32,401 nucleotides of DNA from Phallusia fumigata (Eukaryota > Chordata > Ascidiacea > Phlebobranchia > Ascidiidae). Of the stretch, positions 10,877 to 23,200 are shown piece after piece. Under the pieces are notes generated by a model that was given only the letters and a program-made list of their open reading frames with translations, had not been told where the DNA came from and did not search any database. Every line of letters starts with the position of its first letter. Position 1 is the stretch's first letter. The stretch is taken from assembly GCA_008931825.1 (NCBI GenBank), contig QXVZ01031352.1, forward strand, positions 1 through 32,401, read 5' to 3'. The position numbers and the translations under genes are program-made.

Positions 10877-13800
10877 CATATTTCTATACCATGCCTTGCT
10901 AAATTGGAATGCTTGGTATCTACAGAAAGTCGCTTTGATCTACGGCAACCATGAAGCCGCAATTTCAAACATGGATTTGGCAAAAACAAATGGAGTAAAC
11001 GATGGTAACAAAGCTCCGTGGAATTACAAAACCACAAGTTAAGTTTTACTGCGTTTTATTTTATTTTTTTTCTGAGATACAATGTCTAGCTCATTTTGGG
11101 GATGCGTCAAACTAACCTTTATGTTCTAGTGGTGATATGTTAACTTTAGGCAAATGAGCTATGTCAACCAAGTTTTACTTGCATTAAGAAATATGTAGCG
11201 TGTATGTTTGATACGGTTGAATAACAAATCAACGTTGAGCTGTCATCGACATACACACAAAACCGAGCGATATTGCGCCGGGTATTTTTGCCCCATTCTA
11301 TGTCTGATATCACTGTCTGTTTACTAAGTCCTTGTACAAAATGTCCCACAGCTGCTCGCCAAAACATGCTAGCACAGTCCTAGTGTAGTTGAAGTATATA
11401 AAGCGAGACTAGCTATTGTCCGACAATTCCTCGCACAAGCTTGCTTACACAGTGTGACGTAGCTTAAACCTAGCGAGATGATATTTTGTACCTTTTTAGG
11501 GCAGGCATAGAGCGTTTTACAAACCGTTATCATCATATTTACGCATATATTCTTGTTTGGCTGATAACCAATGTTTGACAGAACAGCCTGTTTTACCGAA
11601 GAAGTTAACAATTCGTGCGTGTTATTGCAATACGAAATAAGATTGTATTCTTTCGTTTTTTGTGTGTTTTGAACAAATGTTTGTTTTTGTTTATTGCTGA
11701 ATTTTCTTTCAGATTTTATTGCGATGTCTAGGATAAAGTCTTGCACGAAAAGGAGTGGATGTTCGTCTCTATCGCATCAAAATTTCATCCAATTATCGTC
11801 AGAATCGGATAAATTGAGTTCAGAAATTACCTCCATTTTGGTGTGATGTAATCGAATATCGTCTTGTTTTCGAAGTGTACAAATTTTCAATTGAATCATT
11901 GTATAATTAAACTGTAAAACATTTATTAGAGATAAGTGTAACGATTTGAATTGAATATTATATTGACGTAATGCTTAAATCCGATCCCATGTCGTAATGT
12001 GCCTTCTGGGTTCGTACCGGTCGGTTCGAGCAAAAGCTCACATAGTTTATATCGCGTGACCACCACTCCTAAATGACCTCTTGCACCCGGTACGGATACA
12101 TGCGTTAGTTGGCCGACCGCAATGGTATTTTATCGATCGACCGCAATGGTATGTTGGTTTATTGAAGTTCTGTTTTATGCATATATTAAGCTTCGTAATC
12201 GTGTGTTGTCATTCTACTCTTGGCTTTTGGCCTGGTAGGATCTATGCTACCGGAGAAAAACATATTTCGCCATGATGTTGCATTAAAACAACACATACTG
12301 ACTTAATCAACGTGATTTGCGGTGGTATTCGAATCTAAGATAGGATTCTATCGCCAGGCCTAAGATACTGAAGGTGCCACTTGTTTGACGAAAATGAATT
12401 TATTTGAATGAGAACTCTGTGCTAATATACCATTTCAAACAATTGTTTTAATTTTCAATGAATTCGAGGAATGTGTTTCAGTTACAATTTCTATGAGCTG
12501 CTTGCTATCTTATTTCTGTTTTAATAGTGATTTTCTTGTTGGAATGTGTTGTGGTTAACGCCGGCATGTTTTTTTCGCCGTTTTTGCTGTAACATCACAA
12601 AAACATACTGCGATGCGATACATCAGATTATCAACAAGAACATTCGTTGAATGTCGAGATTGTTTGTTCTTTGTGGGCAGACTATAAAGCAAGCGGGTTA
12701 TTTAGTGAAGAGTTTTAAGTGTGTTTTTAAAACTTTTTGTCGGCGACTTTTGATTGCAAAAAATATTCTGCGACTTTTAATTTATTTTGCCAAGTTTCCC
12801 CATGACAGTACGATTCAACAAACTACGGCAAATGCTCAAAAAGACAGCGACGACCATTTGTGAGAAATTGATGTACTTGCAACAAACTTGAAAGCTTTGA
12901 ATAAGTGGGTTACTAGTGTGAAGAACAGCGTCTGTTTACTCCAGTTATGCTTTAGGATGTTTGCTCCTGTGAGATGATGTTTCAGATGGTGATGGTAGTA
13001 GAAGACATCTGCAGCAAGAACAAAAACACTTGGATGTTAAGCTGCAGAATATAACAAGCAATTGTTAGCATAAGATTAAACTTTTTTAGCGTTTGCAATT
13101 GTTTTTAAGATCCAAAGATTGCCCACACATGTAGTAAACTAAGCTTAAGTGTTGCAACAAATTCTATGCGCATTAAATATTTAACCCTTGTGGTTGAGGG
13201 CAACAGTGTAGGCTGCTCGTTTAAATCTCAATACAACGAGGATGAACACGTTTCAAAAGCCTCCATTGACGTGTGAAGAAAACGTTAAGTAACAACCTTA
13301 TACTCTACGTGTAAACAATAGGGCAAATCATGCGCAACTAGTAATTGTCTCACTGCATCCCTTTTCCCCATGGGAATTGTCGCGTTCGACTTCAACAACA
13401 TGGCAAGCACGATACGTTGTCGTTATTTGCCAGTTGATTGTCGACAACAGTGGCGCATTACCATGGTTAGCAACAGCTTAACAACCATTATGACAGTTGG
13501 ACGCACTTTGACTTACTTAGTATTTCATACAGTTTAGTTGTCGCTGCAACTAAAATTGCTCGCAAAAACTTTTAAAAATCGTTGATGTTTTTTGAGGTGG
13601 TTTTAAAAGCGCAAGCAATGCGAGGTCGCTGATTATGGTTTTTCCTCATAGTTGCGATCACAGTGTTGGTTGTAACGTTTTTGCGCTACGGCAACGTAAA
13701 AGTCTAAATATATAACGGTCAGAAGGTTCGTTGCTAGTGGAAATGTGACTACTAAACATGTTCAGGACACACTTCTACTTTTCACCGTACTTCAGCTCTC

Positions 13801-14636
13801 GCAGGCTTCGCGTATAACTTGTCAATTTGTGTCTTATTGGTAAAAAATCTGGTAGATAAACTGTCAAGTTACGAATTATGCAGCCTGTAGGCAAGTTTAA
13901 GTGTAACCTGAAGCGTGTCCAATTTGGTTATAACTACATATGTTTGTCGAGTTAAGTTGCATTCAAAGTGAAACACGTTGCTAAACTTTTCTTCACCGGC
14001 GCGCAGCAGCTGGCTAGACATTCATAATTCGTTACGCGGCAGTTCTCTAGGGTGCCTTAGCAACCTAGTGACCTGGTCGCCCTATTTTTGTGTTTGCAAT
14101 TGTAAAGAAGCTTTGTAGTTACGTCACAATGAAGTTTGTGGGCCGCAGTCCTTAGTTGAGTTGCCAAAACAGAGCGTTTTTTTACGGTGAGCTGATTAGT
14201 GGTTGTGACGTCGCAATAAACCGACGAAACAGCCCTACGCAATAACCAGAGACTACTAAAAAGAGACTGCACACTGCCCACATAGCAACGACACAAATAA
14301 ATTTATAAATTGGCCAATAAGCGACCGATAACATCAAAACTTTGTGCGAATGTTTATAGCAATAAACTTGATTTTTCAGAATTTAATCTGATATAAAATT
14401 AAATTAGTTTTTAAAGAGTCTCGTGATATTGTTCAGATCGGCTTCGCTTCAGTTTAACTGGTAATGTAGGTGCTATGTTCTTAGCGCCACTATGTAAAAA
14501 ATAAAAAAAATGCCCTATTTACAAACCTAACTGGCTGCAGCAAAAGCAGACATATAGATTTTGTGCTAAATAATGTGCTGAACGCAAGTTCACTTTATTA
14601 GGCATGATCTGTTTTAAATCAATGGTTTAACACTGC

Positions 14637-14792
14637 GGTTCCTCCCGCTGGGAAGAATTTTTACTCCATAGTTAAGTTATTCATGATAAGTGTAGAATTT
14701 TTTGGGCTCGACCAGTGGATCCAAATCTGAAAGGGGACGAATGAAAAGTTCCCAAATAAACAAATGGGGAATGCATCAAACAAGGTGGCGCA
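14637..14792. mobile_element. Short non-autonomous element, putative
   Basis: Flanked by TAACAC on both sides (14629-14634 and just after CAGACCC). It has internal similarity to the hAT-like element at 3867-4008: a CTGGGAAGAATTT segment near the left, and AACAAA.GGGGAA.GCAT.AAA near the right. Boundaries are approximate. Confidence 0.35.
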
Positions 14793-17189
14793 GACCCTAA
14801 CACATGTCATTAACAATATCTGGAATTAACGCCCATGACACAGGTAAGTATAATTATTCAAAAATGGTTCTTGTTAGAATAAATTGTGTTACACCTTTAA
14901 GTTGTTTTTCCTTTAAATGTAAGCATGAGTAACTTTGGTTTTGCATGACTGATTTTGCCATGTGGCACTGCCAAGCTCCTGCATCTTATTTTGTTAGTGT
15001 TCAGTTGTTGAGTTTTTGAATGGTGTTTAGTTTACGGTTAGAAACTGCTTACAGCTTGTAGAATGTCAAAAAAGACCCCTGTATGAACCAAATGACATCC
15101 TCATTTCAACATTGTTACTGTGACGTTCACCTGACGTACGAAGTATGCATTAAAAATGACGCAGGTATGGGGCTTACGTGTCACATAGGGTATCAAACTC
15201 TGAAAAGGTAATGATAAAATTATAACACAAATATAAGGTTGTAGCAAGCAGACAGATGGCAGATATGGCGAGGGCGTATACCGTAGTATGGAGTTTTAAA
15301 CAAGCCAATTATCAAAGGAATGTAAAGTTTATCGGAATTTAGCTGTGTTACTTGCTGCACCACGCAAAGGTACACAGAGGCTTGCTCTCAGAATGCGAGC
15401 TTGGAACATTCACATCAAGCCCGCACGTACACACCTTGCTCGACATAAATTTAATTATCGAATCTCATAATAGAGAACTGTGGTTTTATACATAAGAAAA
15501 TGGTAGGAATTGTGTAATCGACTCAGTTATCTCATATTAGCTTGTACGGAATGTTACACGCTGTGTGGGCCTCCTGTGCGACTAATTAGAGTTTGGGCTT
15601 TCGTACTAAAAGTTTGCCGATCAGTTGGAGGAAGCCAAAATGGCTCATTCGTAACATGATGCGCTACATTTAAGCATTTTGCCTTGACACGTTTCCCTGG
15701 TATGAGTGACGCGCTTCATTGCTGCCGACGAAAAAAAGCCTCTCGCCTTGCATATAGCAACTCTACACCACATGACATTTGTCAAAGAAAAAACAATATT
15801 TGAACTGTTGAAGCCTGCTGTTTACAGCGTATAAGTTCAGATATACTGAAAACGCTTAATGCACCTGGAGTTCGTCGGGAAAGTGTTGATTAAAAGATCC
15901 GATGTGACGACAAATGTTTTTCAATTGTGTGAAAACTTTTCTTTCATACGTTTATCTTGGTGCATGTAAACAAGTACTTTTTTGAAATGTCCGGTACAAA
16001 CCAAAAGCTCTATTGCACAAACTTTGATTTCATTGGGTGACTAGAAATGCGCTTTGTTACTCAACACTCTTTATTACCAAGCATATAAAATTAATATAGC
16101 AGTTGTGAACACGAGCACGTTACAATTGTTTCCAGTCAGTGCCATTTAACAAAAGATATAAGAGCAATACGGGCCCTAGAAGCCATGATAATTGTCCTTC
16201 AGTATTTCATGTTGCACGGATACCTGTTGTGACGCTATGGGTGCGTCTGAAGCAAAGTCGTTTGCTGCAAGTCTTCCGGGAAATATCCGCGCACAATTGA
16301 TAACGGGAAGTTGCGTCCGATCAGTCGTATATTGGGTTTGTTGCGCTTAAATAATCCATTGATTTAAATTAGGCGCTGCTTTAATATTGCCAGGGCAAAA
16401 GACTTAAGTATGTTGTAACAATTCAGTTTTGTCGTGGTTTTAAAAACTCGGTGTGTTGTCTCTATTGTAGTTCTTGTTTGTCAATCCAACAATTGTTTAC
16501 TGCTGCTAGGTCATAAATCAGCTAACCTGCATAATAGACGAGTTACTGCAAAACTTGACTTGACTTGTAACTAGCTTGTTTACAGCCACGAAACGAAAGG
16601 AGCAAAATACACGCACTGTAATTAAATTTTCTTAGAGCCATAAGTGCAGTTGATGCTTCCATGGAGTCTAAACAATTAAAGCGTAGTAAACAACCCAAAA
16701 AGACGATGCTTTTAGAAACCATCTGAAACAGAGATCAGTAGTCTTAAACTCTAATGTTGTCAAGGGCAAGGAGAAAACTTTTAAGTAAATCAAGGGCCGC
16801 GTTATGAGAACTTTTGTTGTGATTTTTCAATGTAAATATTGCGCTTGTTCTTACAGTACATTACTGCACTTAACTCATTCTTATAAATTTTTTTGTGTAC
16901 ATTTATCACGCTTCTTTAATACCGATAGATCAAAACAAGCTGAGAAACAGAAATGTAACAAAGTGAAAGAATCAGCTGGACGGCATCCATCTTTGAAGAC
17001 CAACTTACAAAGGTACAATGGCACATCAGTGACGCAACAATTGAAATAGCTGTTTCTGTTTAGAAAAATCAGAAAACAGTTCATTCTTACTTATAGTGTG
17101 ATTTAATTTTTTTGTTTAGGTCTGCAGCACATAACGTTGCAAAATATTTGACCCGCTGACCGCTGTGTTTCTGTTCCTACTTACTGATA

Positions 17190-17256
17190 ATGGAAGAAAA
17201 AAACTTCACTTCCGAATCTGTCAACACAAAAGTGAAGGCCGAAAGTTCACAAGAGA
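17190..17256 (+). CDS. Putative first coding exon of the NLR gene
   Basis: It opens with ATGGAAGAAAAAAACTTC and ends at a strong donor (AGA|GTAAGT) after 22 codons plus one base. That leftover base plus the first two of the exon at 22681 completes a codon, and the frame then runs into the NACHT exon. The 5.4-kb intron is long for this genome, so another gene could own this exon. The phase match and charged composition support assignment to the NLR. Confidence 0.5.
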
Positions 17257-20200
17257 GTAAGTTATTACAGTAATATGTGGTATTTCACTGACGTTCCGAC
17301 GCCCTACTTTAGTCTAAAAGAGCCCAAAAGTAGCTCTAAGCTTTCAAGAGCCTTTCCGACAGCGGCGCACGTCTATGACTAGTAAATTACACTTGTAAAC
17401 AGATTTCAGTAAGTGTGCCACTGACCTTGGTGCCCCTGTATCAGTGGTGCACAACCTTTTTGCTATTGCCGGCCGCATTACAGACGTTATTTTACTCACG
17501 GCCGCCACATTTCCAAAAAAATGTAAGGTGGTCGATGTACGTCACAACACACCCTATTGTGACGTCACAAACGCGTACAACTGTCTCAGTGCTCCAACAC
17601 ACAGCAAAGCAATATTGTAAAAGAATTTGAAGCAAAAGAACTAAAGTTCTTGTGGCTACGTTCGTCCTTACGCGTACGAAATACCGCAATGCACTCGTGA
17701 CCTTTTATTACTACATTTAGTGACGTACCGTTTAAAAAAAAACTGTTAGAGTTTTTGTAACCTTACGCGTAGATACCTGTGCCCAGAGATGGCATTCCGA
17801 TACGGTACGTTTTGAGATGAGCGTACCCTACCATTTGCTGATTTTTACTGCGTACCGTACTGCCATCCTTGCCTGTGCCACTGTCGTTTTTTTGCAGTGT
17901 CTTTAGCTGTTGAAAACGCTATTTGGTCTTGGTAGTACGGTAGTTTAGTTTTGTGTTGGTACCTAATAGAACTGCGTTTTTTCGTGTTTTTTACCGACAA
18001 GTTCTGTCAATAAATTGTATGGTGACGTTTATTTCTCACCTTACATTTAATGTAATTCGGTGCCTATGCGACGGCCGGTAGTAAATTAAAGTCGGTGATG
18101 CGACCGGCAATAGTTCCTAATTGTATTTTGAATAGCCGCCACAGGTGCCCCGGTGGGTAATTCTCAATTGAAACTAATATACTCCAAACAAGAGCTTTGG
18201 CTATGATAAGTTTTTGTGGCGCTTGATGCCCTAAGCACGTGCTTATATTAATGGTTAATCCAGCCCTGGCCACTGTGCTTCACTCTTCGTCAGAACAGAA
18301 ACCGTCCAGAAAATAGACAGATTCCAGAACTAAATATATACTATTCACAAAATTGTTACAAATTTGTAAGCTTGTGTCGATTGGTCATTAAATAATTGAA
18401 TGTCGTGAAAATAAAAATAAAATCGTAGTTTTTGTTTGATACTGAGCGTCACAAAATTTTGTTCGCAAACGATAATGACATTTTTACGTTTCATAGTTTG
18501 TGTTGACGAAAATTTTACCAGTAATATCAGACAACTTTTTATTCCACAGGTCGATCGACAAATGAAGACAAAACGTCCGTAAAAACAAGTAACTCGTCTC
18601 TTTTTGTGCAAATCATAATATAAAACAATTTAAGGGTAATGTTAATTATTTCTTTTTTTTTTAATTTGGTAGGTTTTTACAACTGCACTCTGAAAAACAC
18701 AAATATTTATCTCGCCGCTCAAGACATCAATTGTAAGTAATACACGTTGTGTTGTGTTGTTAATTTTTTCGACTACTGTATTTTTTGCGATTGTTTCTTT
18801 GTCTTGTTGTAAACTGCACGCTCCGCCATTCCGATTGCATACCACATAGGTTTATAATTTCCTTCATTCGGGTGATTTTAACAGCAACTTTAACTGCTCT
18901 TGCGACTTTCCGCAGTCGATATGCAGTTGAAGTATTAGAGAGCGATGTTGACACTTTGTAAAACGAGCACCTATTTTTAATGTAGCGTTTCTACGTAAAA
19001 TACTTAGTGACACTTCAAATTCAACAAGTTCATCGAAAGCTACGGGATTAGGTGAAACGACCCTTGATTGTATTTAGGTCAACATAGCATTTTAATCCTG
19101 ACACTCCTGTACAGCAATTGAAGGTGTTTTAAACATTTGAAATTCCCTAATTAGAGTGACGTTTGCGTGACAGATTTACACCACAACAACCTGATATGAC
19201 CCATTGTAAACTTTGTAACGTTTTGCAGCTCAAATTACTTTTCACGTTATTGACCATTCGCGTTATGTAAACCGGAAATGAGGAATCATAATAACGCTTT
19301 TACATGTAACGCCAAGATAACTACACTTCATGAGTTGGTTGCAATAGCTTTACATTGTGTATAATGCAGTCTTTGGGGTAACAGTATGTTTCACCGGGGT
19401 CTTCAGGTGAACAAATATCACACGGTATGAAATTATCAAAAAACGTCGCCCCTAATACAACGGGTCGGAGCATCTCTTCTGGAATAGCAATCTCATTGAA
19501 GATCAGAGAAGCGTATGCCATGGTCACAGCTGCACCATAGTAAAAGTAATATTTGTAAAAATGCTTTTACTGGGATTTTAAAAGGTCAAAAAGCGAAACG
19601 GTTAACATTTTTAATGATATGTGACAAAATTTGTATTGCCATATTTAATACAGTTTCTTAGGGCAAAGCATGACAAATTTCAACCGAGTTGCTTCGTGTA
19701 ATGTTCCGATCTTTATTAAGCATAAACCAGGTCAGAAGTTGTTTATTTATACCTTATTCAAATAGAATCAAGAATAAGAACATATATTTTCCTGCAAACC
19801 ATACACAAGAATATTGCAATACTGCTTAGATTGAACAATGGGCTGTGGAGACCCTACGATATCGTCACTCTTCGGTTCATCGTCAGCATGAATCACGTCT
19901 TCGTTGTGAGATTCAACATCCTCAGGTACCACTGGCCCTTCACCACGACTGTAGAGAGGTTTCAACTGGTCAAAACTGACACTTGTCGAATTAGTCGACG
20001 TCGGCCTCAGCCTTGAGGCCGAATTCGATAAGTTGAGTCACCATTTCGGCATCGTTCAAGGAAATAAACGAGGTCGTTCACATAAAAAGGGGAGCCATTA
20101 ATTCGCTTGTCGTACAACACCTTGTCGCTTTTGTTTGGCCCGCCCATGCTCACATGCAGTTTAGAAAGCACAGCGGAGTTCTGAATGTGAAGTGAAATTT

Positions 20201-23200
20201 ATATTTTACGACCATGTTGCATGAAGAAAGGCGTGAAACCTATTTCGTTCACGCTACGCCGACACCATGGGAAGCCTAATGTCCCAGTCTCTTCCATCTG
20301 CAGATACCGCCGAGCACAACATTTGTCTGGTAGTTTTGTAATCTTTTATATATCTTTCACATCGGCCATTTGACTGAGAGCCCAACATCGGGCACACTCC
20401 TTCAAACAAGGAAATTCGTTCCTCGGTCGCTGTGAATTTTTTCTGGAACACCCTGTTTCCTGCAATCCATTTGAACACCGGCAACCACGGCATCATTCAA
20501 CCACGGCCAGTAGTGTCCTTCGTCCTACTGACACCCATGTGGCCCTCGAAAGGCTTGTCGTAATACCAAAACAAGCTTTTTCAAGGCACAAGGAATTAGA
20601 ATTTGCAATCGCCCGTCGGTCGTTACCGCTGCGTTTTCAACACGCCTACATGCAACGACGTCCTTCCGCAAAAATTTACCCCACTGGATCCAATATACGC
20701 AAAGTTCCCCCGACGAAGGTCGCTCACCGCGTTCCAACCGCTGGATGACGTGGCTGACTACATCGCATTTCTTTTGGTAGTCCAAAATGTGTGAAGCATC
20801 AATCTCTGCCCGGGTATCCATTCCCTGGGACAGTCGACATACCGGTTCCAACTCTGGGATGCGAGAAAGGGCGTCTGCATTCTGATGTTTTCTTTCAGGT
20901 CGGTCAATGACCTCCAAATCATATGCACCCAAGGTTTCGAGCCATCGTGCCACACGTCCAGTTGGGTTTTTAAGGTTTTTAATCCATTGTAGAGTCGCAT
21001 GGTCAGATCGGACACAACACGATCGACCAAGCCAGTAAGTGCGATAATACTTTAAGAAAAACACTACCGCGAGTAACTCCTTATGAGTGGTGGAATAGCG
21101 ACCTTCTGCCTTGCTCAGCGTCCTGCTTCCATACGATATCACGTGTTCTACCCCATTTTGCACTTGGGAGAGGACAGCTCCAATCGGCTTGCGCTAGCAT
21201 CGCAATTCAATGTAAACTTTCCTTCCTCCATCGGAAACGCCAATAAGGGGCTGAAGTCAGGCGTAACTTCAGTACATTGAAGCTTTCTTGATGGGCCGGG
21301 ACCCTAGGAGAGTAGATCCGCTTAATTTGTGGTCCCAATTGCAGCGGCAGCATACCTTTCACGTACAGGAGCGATAACGTGGTTACGGGTTACATCCCAT
21401 ACATGTGAACGACAGAACCGTCGCCGTCAGGATGATTCAGAGAGGCCAATGGGACTACATTGAGTAGGATTGGGCCGGATTTCTCTCGCAATATTCCAAT
21501 CCGTTTACGTTTAAAAGGACAATTGCGTCGTATGTGCCCAGTGTTGTCTTATTCATAGCATCTGATATTGTTTGAGCGCCTCTATAACACATTCTCTCTG
21601 GGTGGAACCTCGGAAGGGCTTTTTAGCTTTTCCACAACTCCTTTAGTTTCTCCGGATGACAGATTCTCGCCGACATCAAATGTGTAAAATGCAAGATTTC
21701 TGTCGTGCTGGCCTCGCAAGAAAGCGCTGCACACAGCACGATTTCGTATTTGCATGACACCACCTTGAGTACTCTCACAATAAGCAAGGCGAACAATTTC
21801 ACACTCTCATGAATGTTTTATTCGACTCAGACAAATTCTGTTTTCTCTACATTATTCTACACATGGCTGTGCCACAGTGAATTTCAGGTGCAAATCTTGT
21901 TTTCAAGCTGCTTGAAAAATATTTTAAATGTTGTTTTTGGTGTTTTGTCAAGTTCATTTTCTTCATGACTAAACCCATCTCAAAGACACAGAAGGTTATT
22001 AATGACAGTGCCCGATGTTGCATGGGGATGCCTATCAGTATCAGGTCAGCAAAGTTTTCAAAACTCACCAGTCAACCACGCAGAAACGTCTTGTTTCCCA
22101 TCGTATTAAACAGGTGTATTTACCCAGTTAAAGGAGACATTTGTTGAACATGCTTCGGCTGGTACTGGCTGTTTAGCATACGCTTTGCCATATTTCTTTA
22201 ATCAGGTTTTTGCTTTCTCCACCTTTCCCCACGACTCTCTGGCATCTCTCTATCTGCTGCACATCCGATTGGGGTGTCGGGGTGTTCTATCTAGGAGTGA
22301 ACCGGTTCCAAGTTAGTTTTCTCTGGACGAATCTATTTCTTTCAAACATTAAATTTAGACGATTTTGATAGGTAGTCCTCTTTCAGAAATGGTAACTGCT
22401 GCCAGCACTGTAACGCTCCTAGTTTCATTAAGCATAAATCGAAAGTTGTTTATTTATACCTTATTCAAATAGAATCAAGCGATTAGAACAGGTATTTACC
22501 AGCAAACCATACAAAACAACATTGCAACAAACGAACTACACAACGTGCAAAATTTCGGCCCCAAAATGAACATAGAAATAATAATCGCTACCTTTGGCAA
22601 AAAATAAAATTGTTGTGAGTAACAAAGCTAACTCAAGGATTATTTATGTGAAGTTAAGGATTACTTTTTATATTTTATAGATTTTGGTGCAAAGAACCAG
22701 AAACACGATTGGGAGCATTCAACCCCAGAACAGCAAGGTAGTAACGTTTCATGGTATTACAGTGTAAATTGAAAATCAACCCGTTGTTTTACCAAAAATT
22801 AAAAGCCTTCAAGAAACTCCTGTTTTTTTAAATGATATATGGCTAATTTGTTCAGCTCAAAAATTATCTTACAATTTTTAATCTAAAAGTGGGTAGCTCA
22901 TTGTGCAAAGACAAGTAACCTTTGTCTGAAATGTAATTATACCCACAAGATAAGGATAGGTATTTTACGCCAACTTAAAAACTCAAAATCTAATACTGCT
23001 AACTTTTTTAGAGATTGAAATACGTTCAGTAAAAGAATCTTGGCTTATTTCCACGAAAAGAAAAGTTAAACAGCAAGACACAGTTCCACTGCATGTAATT
23101 AAACAAGACCATGTGAGCGTTGAAGAATTTGGAAATGCATGTAGCTGGTCGTTCAGAAGACAAAGTGACAAAATCAGTATAACTCCTGACAACATATTTA

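Larger units (their letters stand above)
8878..17189. other. Gene desert with repeat debris
   Basis: About 8 kb without a recognisable gene on either strand. Apart from the listed SINE-like copies and tandem repeat it holds GACCGCAATGGTAT twice at 12114 and 12138 (24 bp apart). A possible hAT remnant at about 14040-14300 has TGACGTC motifs and GGGCCGC. Another degenerate element lies around 14637-14792. The 5' exon and promoter of the LDLa-GPCR should begin just right of 8877, and the NLR promoter just left of 17190, but I see no confident core elements. Confidence 0.5.
19697..22529 (-). mobile_element. Decayed Ty3/Gypsy-like LTR retrotransposon with SL-containing terminal repeats
   Basis: On the minus strand the order is: 5' terminal repeat (22529-22409), a zinc-knuckle remnant (GHIRRNCP at about 21539-21516), a deletion of protease and most of RT, the RT end/RNase H, an integrase remnant, the integrase C-terminal region (FDQLKPLYSRG) and the 3' terminal repeat (19821-19697). 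The order is that of a Metaviridae element. Immediately inside the 5' repeat is TGGCAGCAGTTACC, a possible primer-binding site. The internal deletions and several frameshifts make it non-functional. It inserted antisense in the NLR intron. No clean target duplication is visible. Confidence 0.7.

Noticed and set aside
11369-11746. 125-codon minus-strand open frame
   Set aside because: No recognisable domain, no splice partners, and mixed composition. Its length is within what is expected by chance in 32 kb.
14057-14296. 79-codon minus-strand frame with repeated CDVTT
   Set aside because: The repeated peptide comes from TGACGTCAC-type DNA motifs of transposon debris, not from a protein repeat.
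18345-18611. 88-codon minus-strand frame
   Set aside because: AT-rich low-complexity translation with no family signal; it overlaps the candidate NLR mini-exon on the other strand.
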